Assembly (NCBI RefSeq): GCF_004022465.1
Contig: NZ_SAVA01000011.1
Coordinates: forward strand, 1-64,000
Length of the DNA stretch: 64,000 nt
Origin: Rhodobacter huangdaonensis
GTDB lineage: Bacteria; Pseudomonadota; Alphaproteobacteria; Rhodobacterales; Rhodobacteraceae
Direction: 5' to 3'
The notes beneath the pieces are model-generated. The model was not told where the DNA came from and did not search any database. It saw nothing but the letters and a program-made list of their open reading frames with translations. The position numbers and the translations under genes were made by a program. Numbering within the stretch: the first letter of the stretch is position 1; every line of letters begins with the position of its first letter. Below, one piece after another: positions 41,723 through 50,227 of the stretch.

Positions 41723-43071
41723 CAGACGGCTTCCAGGTAGGAGTGATATTCGAAATCGGTGACGTGGCGGGTGAAGCGGCGCAGCTCCTGCAGCTTGCAC
41801 TGCACGAACATCCGGCGCAGGCGCTTCGAGAAGACCTGCTCGACATGCACGCCCTTCTCGAAGGCCTCGATCGCCGAGGCCCAGTCGGGCGGCAGGGTCT
41901 CGATCACCTGCGTATAGGCGTCGCCCACCAGCGGCGCGGGCGGCTCCCATTGCCCCTCGATGCCCAGAAGCGCGCCGCCAAGGATCGAGGCCAGCACCAG
42001 ATAGGGGTTGGCATCGGCGCCCGCGACGCGATGCTCGATCCGCCGCGCCTTGTGGCTGCCACCCGGAATGCGGATCGCCACGGTGCGGTTTTCATAGCCC
42101 CAGGCGACCGAGGACGGCGCATGCGAGCCCGGCAGCAGCCGGCGATAGGAGTTCTCGTGCGGCGCGAAGACCAGCGTGTTCTCGGCCATCGTCCGGATCA
42201 GACCGGCGACGGCGTGGCGCATCCGCTCGGTGCCCTCGTCGCCGCCATTGTCGAAGACGTTGCGGCCCTCGGCATCAAGCAGCGAGAAATGCACATGCAT
42301 CCCCGAACCGGCACGGTCGCCATAGGGTTTCGCCATGAAGGTCGCGGCAAAGCCGTGCTTGCGGGCGATGCCGCGCACCAGCCGCTTGAACAGCACCGCG
42401 TCGTCCGCTGCTTCCAGCGGGTCGGCCACATGCATCAGGTTGATCTCGAACTGCCCTGCCCCGTTTTCCGAGATCGCCGCATCGGCCGGAATGCCCTGCG
42501 CCGCGCAGGCGTCATAGACCTCGTTCAGGAAGGCATCGAAATGCTGCAATTCGTCGAGCGACAACGCCCCGTCGCTGTCGAGCCGCTTGCCGGTCACCGG
42601 CGAGCACGGCGGCTGCGGCGCGGCATTCGACGGATCGACGACGTAGAATTCCAGCTCGGTCGCCACCACCGGCGTCAGCCCGAGCGCCTTGTAGCGCTCG
42701 ACGATGGCCGCGAGCGCCCGGCGCGGATCGCCCGGAAACGGCTCGCCGTTCTCGGTCCGCATCCAGAGCTGGGCAAAGGCCGCCGGCCGCGCCGTCCAGT
42801 CGACCGGGATCAGCGGCCGGCCGGTGAAATCGCACAGCCCGTCGGCATCGCCGGTGTCCCACACCAGTTCGTTGCCCTCGATGTCCTCGCCCCAGATGTC
42901 CATGCCGAGCAGCGACAGCGGCATCCGCAGCCCGCCGGAGACGATCTTCTCGACCTGGTCGACCGGCACGCGCTTGCCACGCATCACGCCGTTCAGGTCG
43001 CAGATGCAGGCGAAGATCGTCTCGATTTCGGGGCGGTCGGCCAGCCAGGCTGTCGCGTCCACGGGCTTCAT
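41722..43071 (-). CDS. glutamine-synthetase-like gamma-glutamylamine ligase (PuuA type)
   Basis: 449 aa. Glutamine-synthetase motifs are clear: ATELEFYVV, ENGAGQFEINL, KPYGDRAGSGMHVHFSL, HENSYRRL and NRTVAIRIPGG. The absence of an adenylylation-loop tyrosine and the pairing with a PuuB-like oxidase point to a gamma-glutamylputrescine synthetase rather than nitrogen assimilation. It ligates glutamate to an amine using ATP. AGGGAG lies eight bases before the chosen ATG; an upstream in-frame ATG would sit inside the TGTGATA repeats. Confidence 0.83.
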   Translation of the reverse strand: MKPVDATAWLADRPEIETIFACICDLNGVMRGKRVPVDQVEKIVSGGLRMPLSLLGMDIWGEDIEGNELVWDTGDADGLCDFTGRPLIPVDWTARPAAFAQLWMRTENGEPFPGDPRRALAAIVERYKALGLTPVVATELEFYVVDPSNAAPQPPCSPVTGKRLDSDGALSLDELQHFDAFLNEVYDACAAQGIPADAAISENGAGQFEINLMHVADPLEAADDAVLFKRLVRGIARKHGFAATFMAKPYGDRAGSGMHVHFSLLDAEGRNVFDNGGDEGTERMRHAVAGLIRTMAENTLVFAPHENSYRRLLPGSHAPSSVAWGYENRTVAIRIPGGSHKARRIEHRVAGADANPYLVLASILGGALLGIEGQWEPPAPLVGDAYTQVIETLPPDWASAIEAFEKGVHVEQVFSKRLRRMFVQCKLQELRRFTRHVTDFEYHSYLEAV

Positions 43072-43118
43072 TGTGATACTCCCTGAAATTTTGTGATATC
43101 TTTTTTTCATCTGTGATA
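43072..43118. promoter_or_regulatory. three TGTGATA direct repeats exactly 20 bp apart
   Basis: TGTGATA starts at 43072, 43092 and 43112, between the puuA-like gene and the divergent GntR gene. A 20-bp period puts all three on one face of the helix. They are the best candidate binding sites for the adjacent GntR regulator. The first repeat lies just ahead of the puuA-like ATG. Confidence 0.5.
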
Positions 43119-43189
43119 GGAAATCGCCCTTGAGTCAAGCCTCGTCCCGGGCCATTCTGCGCCGCGACCTCCCGCATCCCAAGGCCCAG

Positions 43190-43870
43190 ATGACTGATTT
43201 CCCCCTGCCCGAGATCCCGCCCGCCGAGGGCATGACGACCCAGGAGCATGCCTATGCCCGGCTGCGCAACGCGGTGATGGTGGGGGCACTGAAACCCGGC
43301 ACGGCGCTGACCTTCCGGGGCCTCGCGCAGGCGCTTGGTCTCAGCCCGACGCCGATCCGCGAAGCGGTGCGCCGGCTCAGCACCGAGAAGGCGATCGAGG
43401 TTCTCGGCAACCGCCGGCTGCGGGTGCCGCAGATGACGCCGGGCCGGTTCGAGGAGCTGGTCGAACTGCGCGTGCTGCTCGAGACCCACGCCGCCGGCCG
43501 CGCCCTGCCCTATCTGTCCGAGGTGGTGATCGACCGGCTCACCGCGCTCGATGACCGGATGGATGCCGCGATCGCCGCCCATGACCTCGACGCGCTGACC
43601 CGGATGAATCAGGAATTCCACAAGACGCTTTACGCGCTGCACCCGGATCAGGCGACGATTCCGCTGATCGAGAGCATCTGGCTGCAACTTGGGCCGTTCC
43701 AGCGTCAGGTGATCGAGGATATCGCCGCGATCACCATGGTCGACCATCACAAGGAGATGCTGGCGGCGATGCGCGCCCGCGACGCGGCGGCCCTGCGCGT
43801 GGCGCTCGAGCGCGACATCCATGACGGGTCGATCCGCGCCGGCCGCGCCATGCTTGCCACCGCGCGCTGA
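43190..43870 (+). CDS. GntR-family (FCD type) regulator of the puuAB-like pair
   Basis: 226 aa from the ATG. The DNA-binding part is AYARLRNAVMVGALKPGTAL followed by LGLSPTPIREAVRRL; the FCD domain follows with RMNQEFHKTLY and VDHHKEML. It is divergent from the gamma-glutamylation genes and probably controls them through the TGTGATA repeats. The frame is open upstream to a TTG at 43130. The ATG chosen has only a weak AAGG site. Confidence 0.83.
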   Translation: MTDFPLPEIPPAEGMTTQEHAYARLRNAVMVGALKPGTALTFRGLAQALGLSPTPIREAVRRLSTEKAIEVLGNRRLRVPQMTPGRFEELVELRVLLETHAAGRALPYLSEVVIDRLTALDDRMDAAIAAHDLDALTRMNQEFHKTLYALHPDQATIPLIESIWLQLGPFQRQVIEDIAAITMVDHHKEMLAAMRARDAAALRVALERDIHDGSIRAGRAMLATAR

Positions 43871-43873
43871 GCG

Positions 43874-44125
43874 CTAGAACAGCGCGAGCTGCACCGGAAT
43901 CACCGCATAGCCGCGACGCAGCTTCAACGCCTTCAGCCGCTCGCAGGCGGCTTCGGCCTCGGGCAGCGTGGCGAGGTAAACCGTCAGGCTGCCGCCTCCG
44001 GCCCGGCCGATCGGCCCCCAGCGACGAACCAGGCACCACTCGCCGAACAGCGTCTGCGTGACGCTGATCTCGTAGAACCGGCGCTGGCGCCGGATGTGGT
44101 TGATCTTCTCGAGCCGGATCTGCAC
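43874..44125 (-). CDS. WGR-domain protein
   Basis: 83 aa with a GTG start behind AAGGAGG at five bases. The domain signature is present: INHIRRQRRFYEISVTQTLF then WCLVRRWGPIGRAGG, the Trp-Gly-Arg motif of WGR modules, here as RWGPIGR. Single-domain WGR proteins of unknown role recur in alphaproteobacterial plasmids near replication genes, from general knowledge. It lies directly behind repC and the parS sites. A link to plasmid maintenance is inference. Confidence 0.8.
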   Translation of the reverse strand: MQIRLEKINHIRRQRRFYEISVTQTLFGEWCLVRRWGPIGRAGGGSLTVYLATLPEAEAACERLKALKLRRGYAVIPVQLALF

Positions 44126-44199
44126 GGGGGCCTCCTTGTGCCCGCTTCCTAGCGCATCGCGCGGCCAAGGAAATCCCCCTTCGACACGGCGCCGGCAAA

Positions 44200-44215
44200 G
44201 TTGACAGCTGTCAAC
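44200..44215. promoter_or_regulatory. parS centromere-like site 1
   Basis: GTTGACAGCTGTCAAC, a perfect 16-bp palindrome that fits the repABC parS pattern GTT-N4-GC-N4-AAC. It lies between the WGR gene and the repC stop, one of the known positions for parS in repABC plasmids. RepB is expected to bind it. Confidence 0.85.
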
Positions 44216-44236
44216 ACCCTCCACCCACCGGCGCCG

Positions 44237-44252
44237 GTTGACAGCTGTCAAC
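44237..44252. promoter_or_regulatory. parS centromere-like site 2
   Basis: A second identical palindrome, extended to 20 bp as CGGTTGACAGCTGTCAACCG (44235-44254), 37 bases from the first and three bases from the repC stop. Confidence 0.85.
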
Positions 44253-44255
44253 CGA

Positions 44256-45437
44256 TCACGCCGCGCGGGTGTTGTCGGCGCGCAAAAGCGCCATCACCAT
44301 CGGCCCCGGCGAGAAGCCACCGGCCGCCGCCTTAGCGGAGAGCGAGCGCAGATACCCGCCCGGGCTGCGGATCTCGGCGGCGCGTTGCAGGATGCAGGCC
44401 AGCGTCACCGCCGCCGCGCCGTCGCCCATCGTCGCCCGCGCTTCGCGCCAGGCATCGGCGCTGATACCGAGCATCGGCCGGACGAAATCGGCAACGCCCA
44501 CCAGCTCGTGCCAGCTGTCGACCCCATGCGGCGCATAGTCGAGAAGATCGGGACAGGATTTCAGCACAAGATAGAGCGGCAGCTTCGGCACTTCCCGGTC
44601 GGGTTCTGGCGCCTCCGCCCCGGCCAGCCCTTCCTGTTCACTGGAAGGTTCAGATTCATAGAGGAGTCTGTTTGAATCCTGTATGTGCCGCTCGGAATCG
44701 AGGGCATTGCCGCTCATTTCTTCTGTTTCGATCGGAACCAGACGGGCATTCACTGCATCGAGAAGGTCGGCGGCCTCGAGCCCCAGGGCTTCAAGCGCCG
44801 CGGTATCGAGCTTGCGGCGCAGGCTGCGGGCCATCAGCCGCGCACGATCGGCGAGCGCGTCCCAGTTGCCGCCCAGCTCCTCGCCGAAGGCAATCAGCTT
44901 CGTCGCGTCGCGCAGGCGCAGCACCACAGCCTCGCGCAGCCGCTTCAGCCGCAGGTTGGCCGCCCGCGCTGCCTCGGCCGCCGATGCAATCTCGGCCGCA
45001 CGGACGAGGAGGGGACGCAGATCGAAGCCGAAGGCCACCGCCAGCCCGCCGTCGAGCCCGCGCGCGGCGTAACGCTTGCCGTTCGGGCTGTCGTGACGCA
45101 GCACGAGGCCCGCCCGCACTAGGGCCGAAAGATGCCGGCGCAGGGTCGATTCCGCCATGCCGTGCGTGCGTTCGCCAAGCGCCGCATTCGAGGGAAAGAC
45201 AATGGTGCCGTCACCCTCGGCGAGCTGCAGATGCGGATGGAAGCTGACCAGCGCCGAGAGCACGGCAAGATCGCGGTCGGAGATGCCGAAGGCCGCGCGC
45301 GCCGCGGTCAGGTCGCGCAGGATCGCCCATTTGTCGGGCGCCGAGGCGGGCAGGGGGGCCTCGGCCAGGGCGCGCTGTGCCAGATGGCCAGCCGCAACCG
45401 GTCGCCGCCCGAAAGGCGTCGTGGAAATGTGCTGCAT
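44256..45437 (-). CDS. repC: replication initiator RepC
   Basis: 393 aa, normal for RepC. The start MQHISTTPFGRRPVAAG matches the conserved N-terminus of the family, followed by the DNA-binding N-domain (LRDLTAARAAFGISDRDLAVL, with winged-helix segment MAESTLRRHLSALVRAGLV). It initiates plasmid replication at an origin inside its own gene. The start has a weak ribosome site, as usual for a gene whose expression is limited by the antisense RNA just upstream. A GTG start 33 bases earlier is possible but less conserved. It is the third gene of repABC. Confidence 0.92.
   Translation of the reverse strand: MQHISTTPFGRRPVAAGHLAQRALAEAPLPASAPDKWAILRDLTAARAAFGISDRDLAVLSALVSFHPHLQLAEGDGTIVFPSNAALGERTHGMAESTLRRHLSALVRAGLVLRHDSPNGKRYAARGLDGGLAVAFGFDLRPLLVRAAEIASAAEAARAANLRLKRLREAVVLRLRDATKLIAFGEELGGNWDALADRARLMARSLRRKLDTAALEALGLEAADLLDAVNARLVPIETEEMSGNALDSERHIQDSNRLLYESEPSSEQEGLAGAEAPEPDREVPKLPLYLVLKSCPDLLDYAPHGVDSWHELVGVADFVRPMLGISADAWREARATMGDGAAAVTLACILQRAAEIRSPGGYLRSLSAKAAAGGFSPGPMVMALLRADNTRAA
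44635..44740. other. AT-rich segment inside repC, candidate replication origin
   Basis: A stretch encoding a Ser/Glu/Asn-rich linker of RepC is markedly richer in A and T than the rest of the gene. In studied repABC plasmids the origin lies within a low-GC stretch in the middle of repC. The boundaries given are by eye and no iterons were identified. Confidence 0.5.
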
Positions 45438-45483
45438 TCGGTCTTCACGAGGCAAAAAGAAATCGGCCACCGCAGATGCGATG

Positions 45484-45512
45484 TTGACAGAGATTCGTCG
45501 GGCCTGTATTTC
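45484..45512 (+). promoter_or_regulatory. promoter of the repABC antisense RNA
   Basis: TTGACA (45484-45489), 17 bases, TATTTC (45507-45512), reading against repABC. The perfect -35 fits the strong constitutive promoter expected for a counter-transcribed RNA. The -10 is weaker. Confidence 0.6.
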
Positions 45513-45518
45513 TTGAGT

Positions 45519-45567
45519 GCTAGATCAAGAACGGGCCTCTCGGGATGTCATGTCCTGGGGGGCTTTT
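45519..45567 (+). ncRNA. counter-transcribed antisense RNA between repB and repC (ctRNA/incA type)
   Basis: The RNA is predicted from the promoter above and a clear intrinsic terminator: an 11-pair stem (45535-45545 with 45553-45563, three G-U pairs), a seven-base loop, then TTTT. Its position in the repB-repC gap, opposite strand and about 50-nt length match the small antisense RNAs that inhibit repC expression and cause incompatibility in repABC plasmids. The 5' end is an estimate. Confidence 0.7.
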
Positions 45568-45610
45568 CTCTATTGGCCGGGTCGTGCCTCCTTGGTTGCG
45601 GGTAACGGGG

Positions 45611-46573
45611 TCATGCGCCCTCGCTCCACTTGCGGTGCAGCGCGGGAAGTTCGGTCAGAAGCCAGTCCTCGAAGCCACGGTCGAGCCGCTTCTCGAAGCG
45701 CAGCGTCAGGCGGCCGCCGCGGCGCTCGGCCTCGGCCAGCGGCATGCCGTTCACGCTGTCGATGCGCTGCGGGGCAGGGCGGCTGTGCACGGGTTTCGGG
45801 CCCTTGGCATAGGCAAGCGCCGCCTCGAACCGCGCGTCCGAGGTGGCCCCGCCCGAAAGGTTCACCATCGCCACCACCTCGGAGGCGGCATGGTCGCCCG
45901 CCTCGATCGCATCGGCGAGCGCGAGCCAGCGGTCGCGCCCCACCGAGGGGGCGGCACCGATCGCCTCAATGATCTCGGGGGCGACCCGCTCGGCCACAGA
46001 CAAAAGACGTGAAATCAATGTCTTGTCCATCGAGAGTGTGTCGCCGATGATCTTGCGTTCATAGCCCGCGGCACGCATCTGCCGGGCAAAACTGGCCTTC
46101 TCGATGAAGGACAGATCGCGGCGGGCGGTGTTTTCCTGCCCCTGCGCGATCAAGAGGTCGCGGTCATCAAGTGCGCGCACCAGCGCCTTGACCGGCCGGC
46201 CGAGATCGCGCAGGGCAAGCACCCGGCGGCGGCCATAGACGATCTGATAGCGGCCCTCGGCCGAGGGATGCGGGCGCACCAGCACCGGCACCTGCTGGCC
46301 GTATTCGGCAATCGAGGCGCGCAGCGCCGCATCCTCGGCATCGTCGCTTTCCAGCCGGTCCTGCACCCCGCCCGCGTCGATCAGCGCCGGGTCGATCTCG
46401 ACCAGGGCACGGGCCTGCAGATCGGCGACCGAGCGCGAGATCGCGCCGATCGCGCCGCGGGCAAAGCGCGGCCGCTCGGGGTCGAGCCCCGAAATCGTCC
46501 GACCCGGGGCAGGGGAGGGGGCCTGCGGATCGGTCGGGCCCATCAGCCCGCTGAGAAGGTTCTTCCGGCTCAT
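45611..46573 (-). CDS. repB: plasmid partition protein RepB (ParB family)
   Basis: 320 aa. It begins MSRKNLLSGLM, the common RepB start. The ParB nuclease-like domain has VLVRPHPSAEGRYQIVYGRR and the box GQENTARRDLSFIEKASFA, followed by the helix-turn-helix TLSMDKTLISRLLSVAE. It binds parS and works with RepA in segregation, and helps RepA repress the operon. The ATG overlaps the repA stop (ATGA); four codons of open frame precede it but lie inside repA. Confidence 0.93.
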   Translation of the reverse strand: MSRKNLLSGLMGPTDPQAPSPAPGRTISGLDPERPRFARGAIGAISRSVADLQARALVEIDPALIDAGGVQDRLESDDAEDAALRASIAEYGQQVPVLVRPHPSAEGRYQIVYGRRRVLALRDLGRPVKALVRALDDRDLLIAQGQENTARRDLSFIEKASFARQMRAAGYERKIIGDTLSMDKTLISRLLSVAERVAPEIIEAIGAAPSVGRDRWLALADAIEAGDHAASEVVAMVNLSGGATSDARFEAALAYAKGPKPVHSRPAPQRIDSVNGMPLAEAERRGGRLTLRFEKRLDRGFEDWLLTELPALHRKWSEGA

Positions 46574-47763
46574 CCGCGCCCCCATGCTTTCTGGATCAGC
46601 CCCTCGATCTCGCCATTGACCGCGTTCAGGCTTTCCATCGCGCGGTCATAGGTGGCGCGGGTGAACTGCGACTTGTCGATCTCGTAAAGCGTCTGCTTGG
46701 TGATCCCGGCATCCGAGATCGCGGTCGATTTCAGCACCGTGTGGTTCAGCACATGCTCGCCGAAGAGCGCCCGCATGAAGCTGACCATCTGGTTTTGCGG
46801 CCCGTCACCGGGCTCGTAGCGGGTGATGACGTAGCGCAGCCAGTCATATTCCATGTTGCCGCCCGCATCCGCGACGACGCCGAGCAGGTTCGAGGTCATC
46901 AGCAGGAACTGGCACATCGACATCACATCGAGCATCTGCGGATGCACGGTGACGAGAACGGCGGTGGCGGCGGACAGCGCACTCATGGTCAGGAACCCAA
47001 GCTGCGGCGGGCAGTCGATGATGACGAGGTCATACTCGGCCTCGACCTCTGCCAGCTTCTCGGCGATCCTGGTAAAGAACATCTGACCGGAGCGCGCGGC
47101 AAGCACGCGGGGGGTGTCGTGCTCGAACTCCATCAGGTCGAGGTTGCCCGGAATCAGGTCGAGATTGGTGAAATAGGTCTTGCGGATCACCTCGCGCAGG
47201 GCGACCGGCTCGTCATAGCGGATCGCATCATAGAGCGTGCCGCCGTCGAGCAGGTCGAATTCCGGCTGGAACCCGTGCAGGGCGGACAGCGAGGCCTGCG
47301 GGTCGAGGTCGATCGCCAGCACCCGATAGCCGTCGAGCGCGGTCTTCTGCGCCAGATGCGCGGCGGTGGTGGTCTTGCCCGAGCCGCCCTTGAAGTTGAT
47401 GACGGTGATCACCTGCAGATGGTCGCGGGTGCCGTCCGCATGGGTGCGGCGGCCGGGCAGGTAGGTGCCCGGCACCTTCGCGCCCTGTTCGAGCAGCCGG
47501 CGCAGGGCCATGATGTCGTCGGGGGTGTAGAGACGGCGGCCGCCGGGGCCGGTCTCGGGCTGCGGGCCGCGGCCCTCGAGGCTGAGCTTGCGCAGATAGG
47601 CATCCTTGACGCCCAGAAGATCGGCGACCTCGCCCGAGGTGAACCGGCGCAGCTGCTTGTGCGCATCGGGCGGGAACAGCTGTGCGCGATGCGCCAGCAA
47701 ACGCTCCGAAAGCTTCGCGGCATGTTCGCCCACGAGCCGGTCAATCCGGGTCTGTTCCGTCAT
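46570..47763 (-). CDS. repA: plasmid partition ATPase RepA (ParA family)
   Basis: 397 aa, RepA size. An N-terminal helix-turn-helix (FTSGEVADLLGVKDAYLRKL) precedes the deviant Walker A NFKGGSGKTTTAAHLAQ near residue 125 and Walker B-like YDLVIIDCPPQLGFL. It moves plasmid copies apart and represses its own promoter. It is first in the repABC operon. Upstream, AGCGT-AACAA-ACGCT, an inverted repeat ahead of the ATG, may be its operator. Confidence 0.94.
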   Translation of the reverse strand: MTEQTRIDRLVGEHAAKLSERLLAHRAQLFPPDAHKQLRRFTSGEVADLLGVKDAYLRKLSLEGRGPQPETGPGGRRLYTPDDIMALRRLLEQGAKVPGTYLPGRRTHADGTRDHLQVITVINFKGGSGKTTTAAHLAQKTALDGYRVLAIDLDPQASLSALHGFQPEFDLLDGGTLYDAIRYDEPVALREVIRKTYFTNLDLIPGNLDLMEFEHDTPRVLAARSGQMFFTRIAEKLAEVEAEYDLVIIDCPPQLGFLTMSALSAATAVLVTVHPQMLDVMSMCQFLLMTSNLLGVVADAGGNMEYDWLRYVITRYEPGDGPQNQMVSFMRALFGEHVLNHTVLKSTAISDAGITKQTLYEIDKSQFTRATYDRAMESLNAVNGEIEGLIQKAWGRG

Positions 47764-47859
47764 GTGCTGCCCTCAGCCGAAGCGTTTGTTACGCTCTTTG
47801 GCGATTGTTTCTCTGCTTGGCGTAAATGAATGCGGCAGAATCGGGATTCGGGCAAGCCC

Positions 47860-47884
47860 TTTTCCCACAGCAGCCTGTGGAAAA
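47860..47884. promoter_or_regulatory. inverted repeat with DnaA-box-like arms upstream of repA
   Basis: TTTTCCCACAG, four bases, CTGTGGAAAA. The right arm read on the minus strand contains TTTTCCACA, one mismatch from the DnaA box TTATCCACA. It lies between repA and the GntR gene and may contribute to replication or repA control. Confidence 0.4.
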
Positions 47885-47963
47885 CTTCGCGCACGCGCAA
47901 GGGAGGGCAGGGGGAGGGGGCGGTTGCGCCGCAGGCAACAACGCCGCTTGGCGCGCGAACCGC

Positions 47964-48605
47964 TCAGACAGACGAACTGCGGGCAAGCGCGTTGCCCGAG
48001 TTGAGGAGATGGCGCCGCCAGATCCCGGCCGCGGCCGGCGGATCGTGCCGACGCAGCGCGGTCATCAGTTGTTCGTGCTCGTCGACAGCCTCGATCCAGC
48101 GGCTCTCGTCCAGAAGCGCCATGTGCCGCCCCTGCCGGACCCGCATCATCAGCCGCCCGTGCGCCTCGATCAGGATCGGATTGCCGCATTCGGCAATGAT
48201 CAGATCGTGGATTGCGCTGTTGGCGACGAAATAGGGATTCAGCGCGCGCGCCTCGAAATGCGCCCGCATCTCGGCATGGCGCGCCTCCAGCTCGGCCAGG
48301 ATCGCCCCCGTCATCCGCTCCGACAGCTCGCGCGCGGCAAGCGCCTCAAGCTCGGCAATGACCTTGAACAGGTGCTGCGCCGTCTCGCCATCCAGCGCTG
48401 CGACCTCTGCCCCGCGGTTCGGACGCAGCACCACCAGCCCCTCGGCGGCGAGGATCTTCACCGCCTCGCGGATCGGCGTTCTGGAAATGGCATACCAATC
48501 CGCCAGATCCCGTTCGACAAGACGCTGCCCCGGGCCGATTTCACCCCGAATGATTCGATCTCGCAGATCCTTGGCGATTTCTTCCGAGCGCTGAACGTAT
48601 GCCAC
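47964..48605 (-). CDS. GntR-family (FCD type) regulator of the hydantoinase-TRAP operon
   Basis: 213 aa from a GTG start with AGGG six bases upstream; the frame is open to an ATG at 48677. The winged helix is DLRDRIIRGEIGPGQRLVER with AISRTPIREAVKILA; the FCD domain has NSAIHDLIIAE and DEHEQLMTALRRHD. It is divergent from the hydantoinase gene and likely controls it. TGGCATACCA-type sites occur before the target operon and inside this gene. Confidence 0.85.
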   Translation of the reverse strand: MAYVQRSEEIAKDLRDRIIRGEIGPGQRLVERDLADWYAISRTPIREAVKILAAEGLVVLRPNRGAEVAALDGETAQHLFKVIAELEALAARELSERMTGAILAELEARHAEMRAHFEARALNPYFVANSAIHDLIIAECGNPILIEAHGRLMMRVRQGRHMALLDESRWIEAVDEHEQLMTALRRHDPPAAAGIWRRHLLNSGNALARSSSV

Positions 48606-48785
48606 TGCTTTCCCTATGTAAAACCTGTGTCCGACTTGTGCCTTGCCTAGTCTCAGATGGATCTCACGGCCAGACATAAACGTCCAACCTTTTCAGCATC
48701 AGGGTATTTTCCCCGGGGTTTACGCACAAATGTTAGGCGGAAGTCCCCGCTTGATGCATGAAATTCGTGACCATCCGAACACAAA

Positions 48786-48795
48786 TGGCATACCA
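48786..48795. promoter_or_regulatory. candidate GntR operator before the hydantoinase gene
   Basis: TGGCATACCA, a near-palindrome of the TGGNATNCCA kind often bound by FCD GntR proteins. The 14-base string AAATGGCATACCAA (48783-48796) recurs exactly at 48485-48498 in the regulator gene, and TGGCATAC is found inverted at 48597-48604 at the regulator start. Confidence 0.45.
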
Positions 48796-48817
48796 AAAGT
48801 GAGAACTGGAGGCACTG

Positions 48818-50227
48818 ATGACATTCGACAGGATCATCCGCGGGGCGACGGTGGTGACGGGCGACGACGCGCGCATCTGCGACATCGGCATCGCGCAGGG
48901 GCGCATCGCTGCGCTGGGGCTCGCGCTCGACGACACCGGGGCCGAGGTGATCGAGGCCGCAGGCCTGATCGCCCTGCCCGGCGGGATCGACAGCCATGTC
49001 CACATCTCGCAGCCCTCGGGCCCGGGCGTGGTGATGGCCGACGACTTCGACAGCGCGACCCGCGCCGCGGCCTTCGGCGGCAACACCACCGTGATGCCCT
49101 TCTGCCTGCCCCGGGAGGGCGAGACGCTGCGCGAGGCGGTCGCCAGCTATGTCAAGCTGGCCGAGGGCAACTGCCACATCGACGCCGCGATCCACCTGAT
49201 CGTGAAAAGCACCGACCCGGTGACCCTGGGCCAGGACCTGCCGGCCCTGTACGCAACGGGCTTCACCTCGTTCAAGGTGTTCATGACCTATGCCGACATG
49301 GCACTGAGCGACCGCCAGATCCTCGAGGTGCTGAAGGTCGCCAAGGAACTCGGTGCGGCGGTGATGGTCCATGCCGAGAACGAGGATGCGATCGAGTATC
49401 TGCGCGACGAAGCCGAGCGGAAGGGCGAGACAGATCCCAAGATGCATGCCCGCACCCGGCCCGTGCCGGTCGAGCGCGAGGCGACCCACCGGGCGCTGTC
49501 GCTCGCGCAGATCGCGGGTGTGCCGATCACCATCGTCCACGTCTCGAACGGCGAGGCGCTGGACGAGATCCGCCGGGCCCGGTTGCGCGGCCAGGTCGTG
49601 CATGCCGAAACCTGCCCGCAATACCTGACGCTGACCGCCGATGATCTCGACCGCGCGGGTTTCGAGGGCGCCAAGTATGTCTGCTCGCCGCCGCCGCGCG
49701 ACACCGCCGCGCAGGCCGACTGCTGGGCCGGGATCGAGCTTGGCGATTTCGACCTCTATTCCTCGGACCACTGTCCGTTCCGCTTTGCGGACCCCGAGGG
49801 CAAGGATGCACCGGGCGCACGCGCAAGCTTCCGCAACATCCCGAACGGCATCCCCGGCGTCGAAACCCGGCTGCCGATCCTGTTTTCCGAAGGCGTGGTG
49901 AAGGGCCGCATCTCGCTGCCGCATTTCGCCCGGATCACCGCGACGAACCATGCGCGGCTTTACGGCCTTGCGCCGAGGAAGGGCATGATCGCGGTGGGGG
50001 CCGATGCCGACATCGTCCTTTGGGACCCGACGATCACCCGCACCATCACCCAGTCGGAGCTGCATCACGGCGCCGACTACACCCCGTGGGAGGGCTTCGC
50101 CGTCACCGGCTGGCCCGTCGCCACTTTCCTGCGCGGCGAGCCGCTGATCCGCGATGGCGTCCTTCTGGCCGAAGGTCGCGGCGGTGTCATCGACTGCGGA
50201 CAACCTGACCTGAGAGCCCTGCCATGA
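48818..50227 (+). CDS. hydA: dihydropyrimidinase/D-hydantoinase
   Basis: 469 aa, normal for the family. The metal motif GGIDSHVHI, the carboxylated lysine in SFKVFMTY, the histidines of VHAENEDAI and VHVSNGEAL, and the Asp of YSSDHCPF are all present. It opens a six- or five-membered cyclic ureide or imide. GGAGG lies six bases before the ATG. It is first of seven genes with a racemase-family protein, TRAP transporter, cyclase and amidase. Substrate may be a hydantoin or pyrimidine; the operon suggests a specialised one. Confidence 0.9.
   Translation: MTFDRIIRGATVVTGDDARICDIGIAQGRIAALGLALDDTGAEVIEAAGLIALPGGIDSHVHISQPSGPGVVMADDFDSATRAAAFGGNTTVMPFCLPREGETLREAVASYVKLAEGNCHIDAAIHLIVKSTDPVTLGQDLPALYATGFTSFKVFMTYADMALSDRQILEVLKVAKELGAAVMVHAENEDAIEYLRDEAERKGETDPKMHARTRPVPVEREATHRALSLAQIAGVPITIVHVSNGEALDEIRRARLRGQVVHAETCPQYLTLTADDLDRAGFEGAKYVCSPPPRDTAAQADCWAGIELGDFDLYSSDHCPFRFADPEGKDAPGARASFRNIPNGIPGVETRLPILFSEGVVKGRISLPHFARITATNHARLYGLAPRKGMIAVGADADIVLWDPTITRTITQSELHHGADYTPWEGFAVTGWPVATFLRGEPLIRDGVLLAEGRGGVIDCGQPDLRALP

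Noticed and set aside
40400..43071. Calling the glutamine-synthetase-like gene glnA
   Set aside because: Its pairing and overlap with a PuuB-like oxidase and the lack of an adenylylation-type tyrosine segment favour a gamma-glutamylamine ligase.
44201..44250. Two TTGACA strings read as promoter -35 elements
   Set aside because: Both are arms of perfect parS palindromes and lack a fitting -10.
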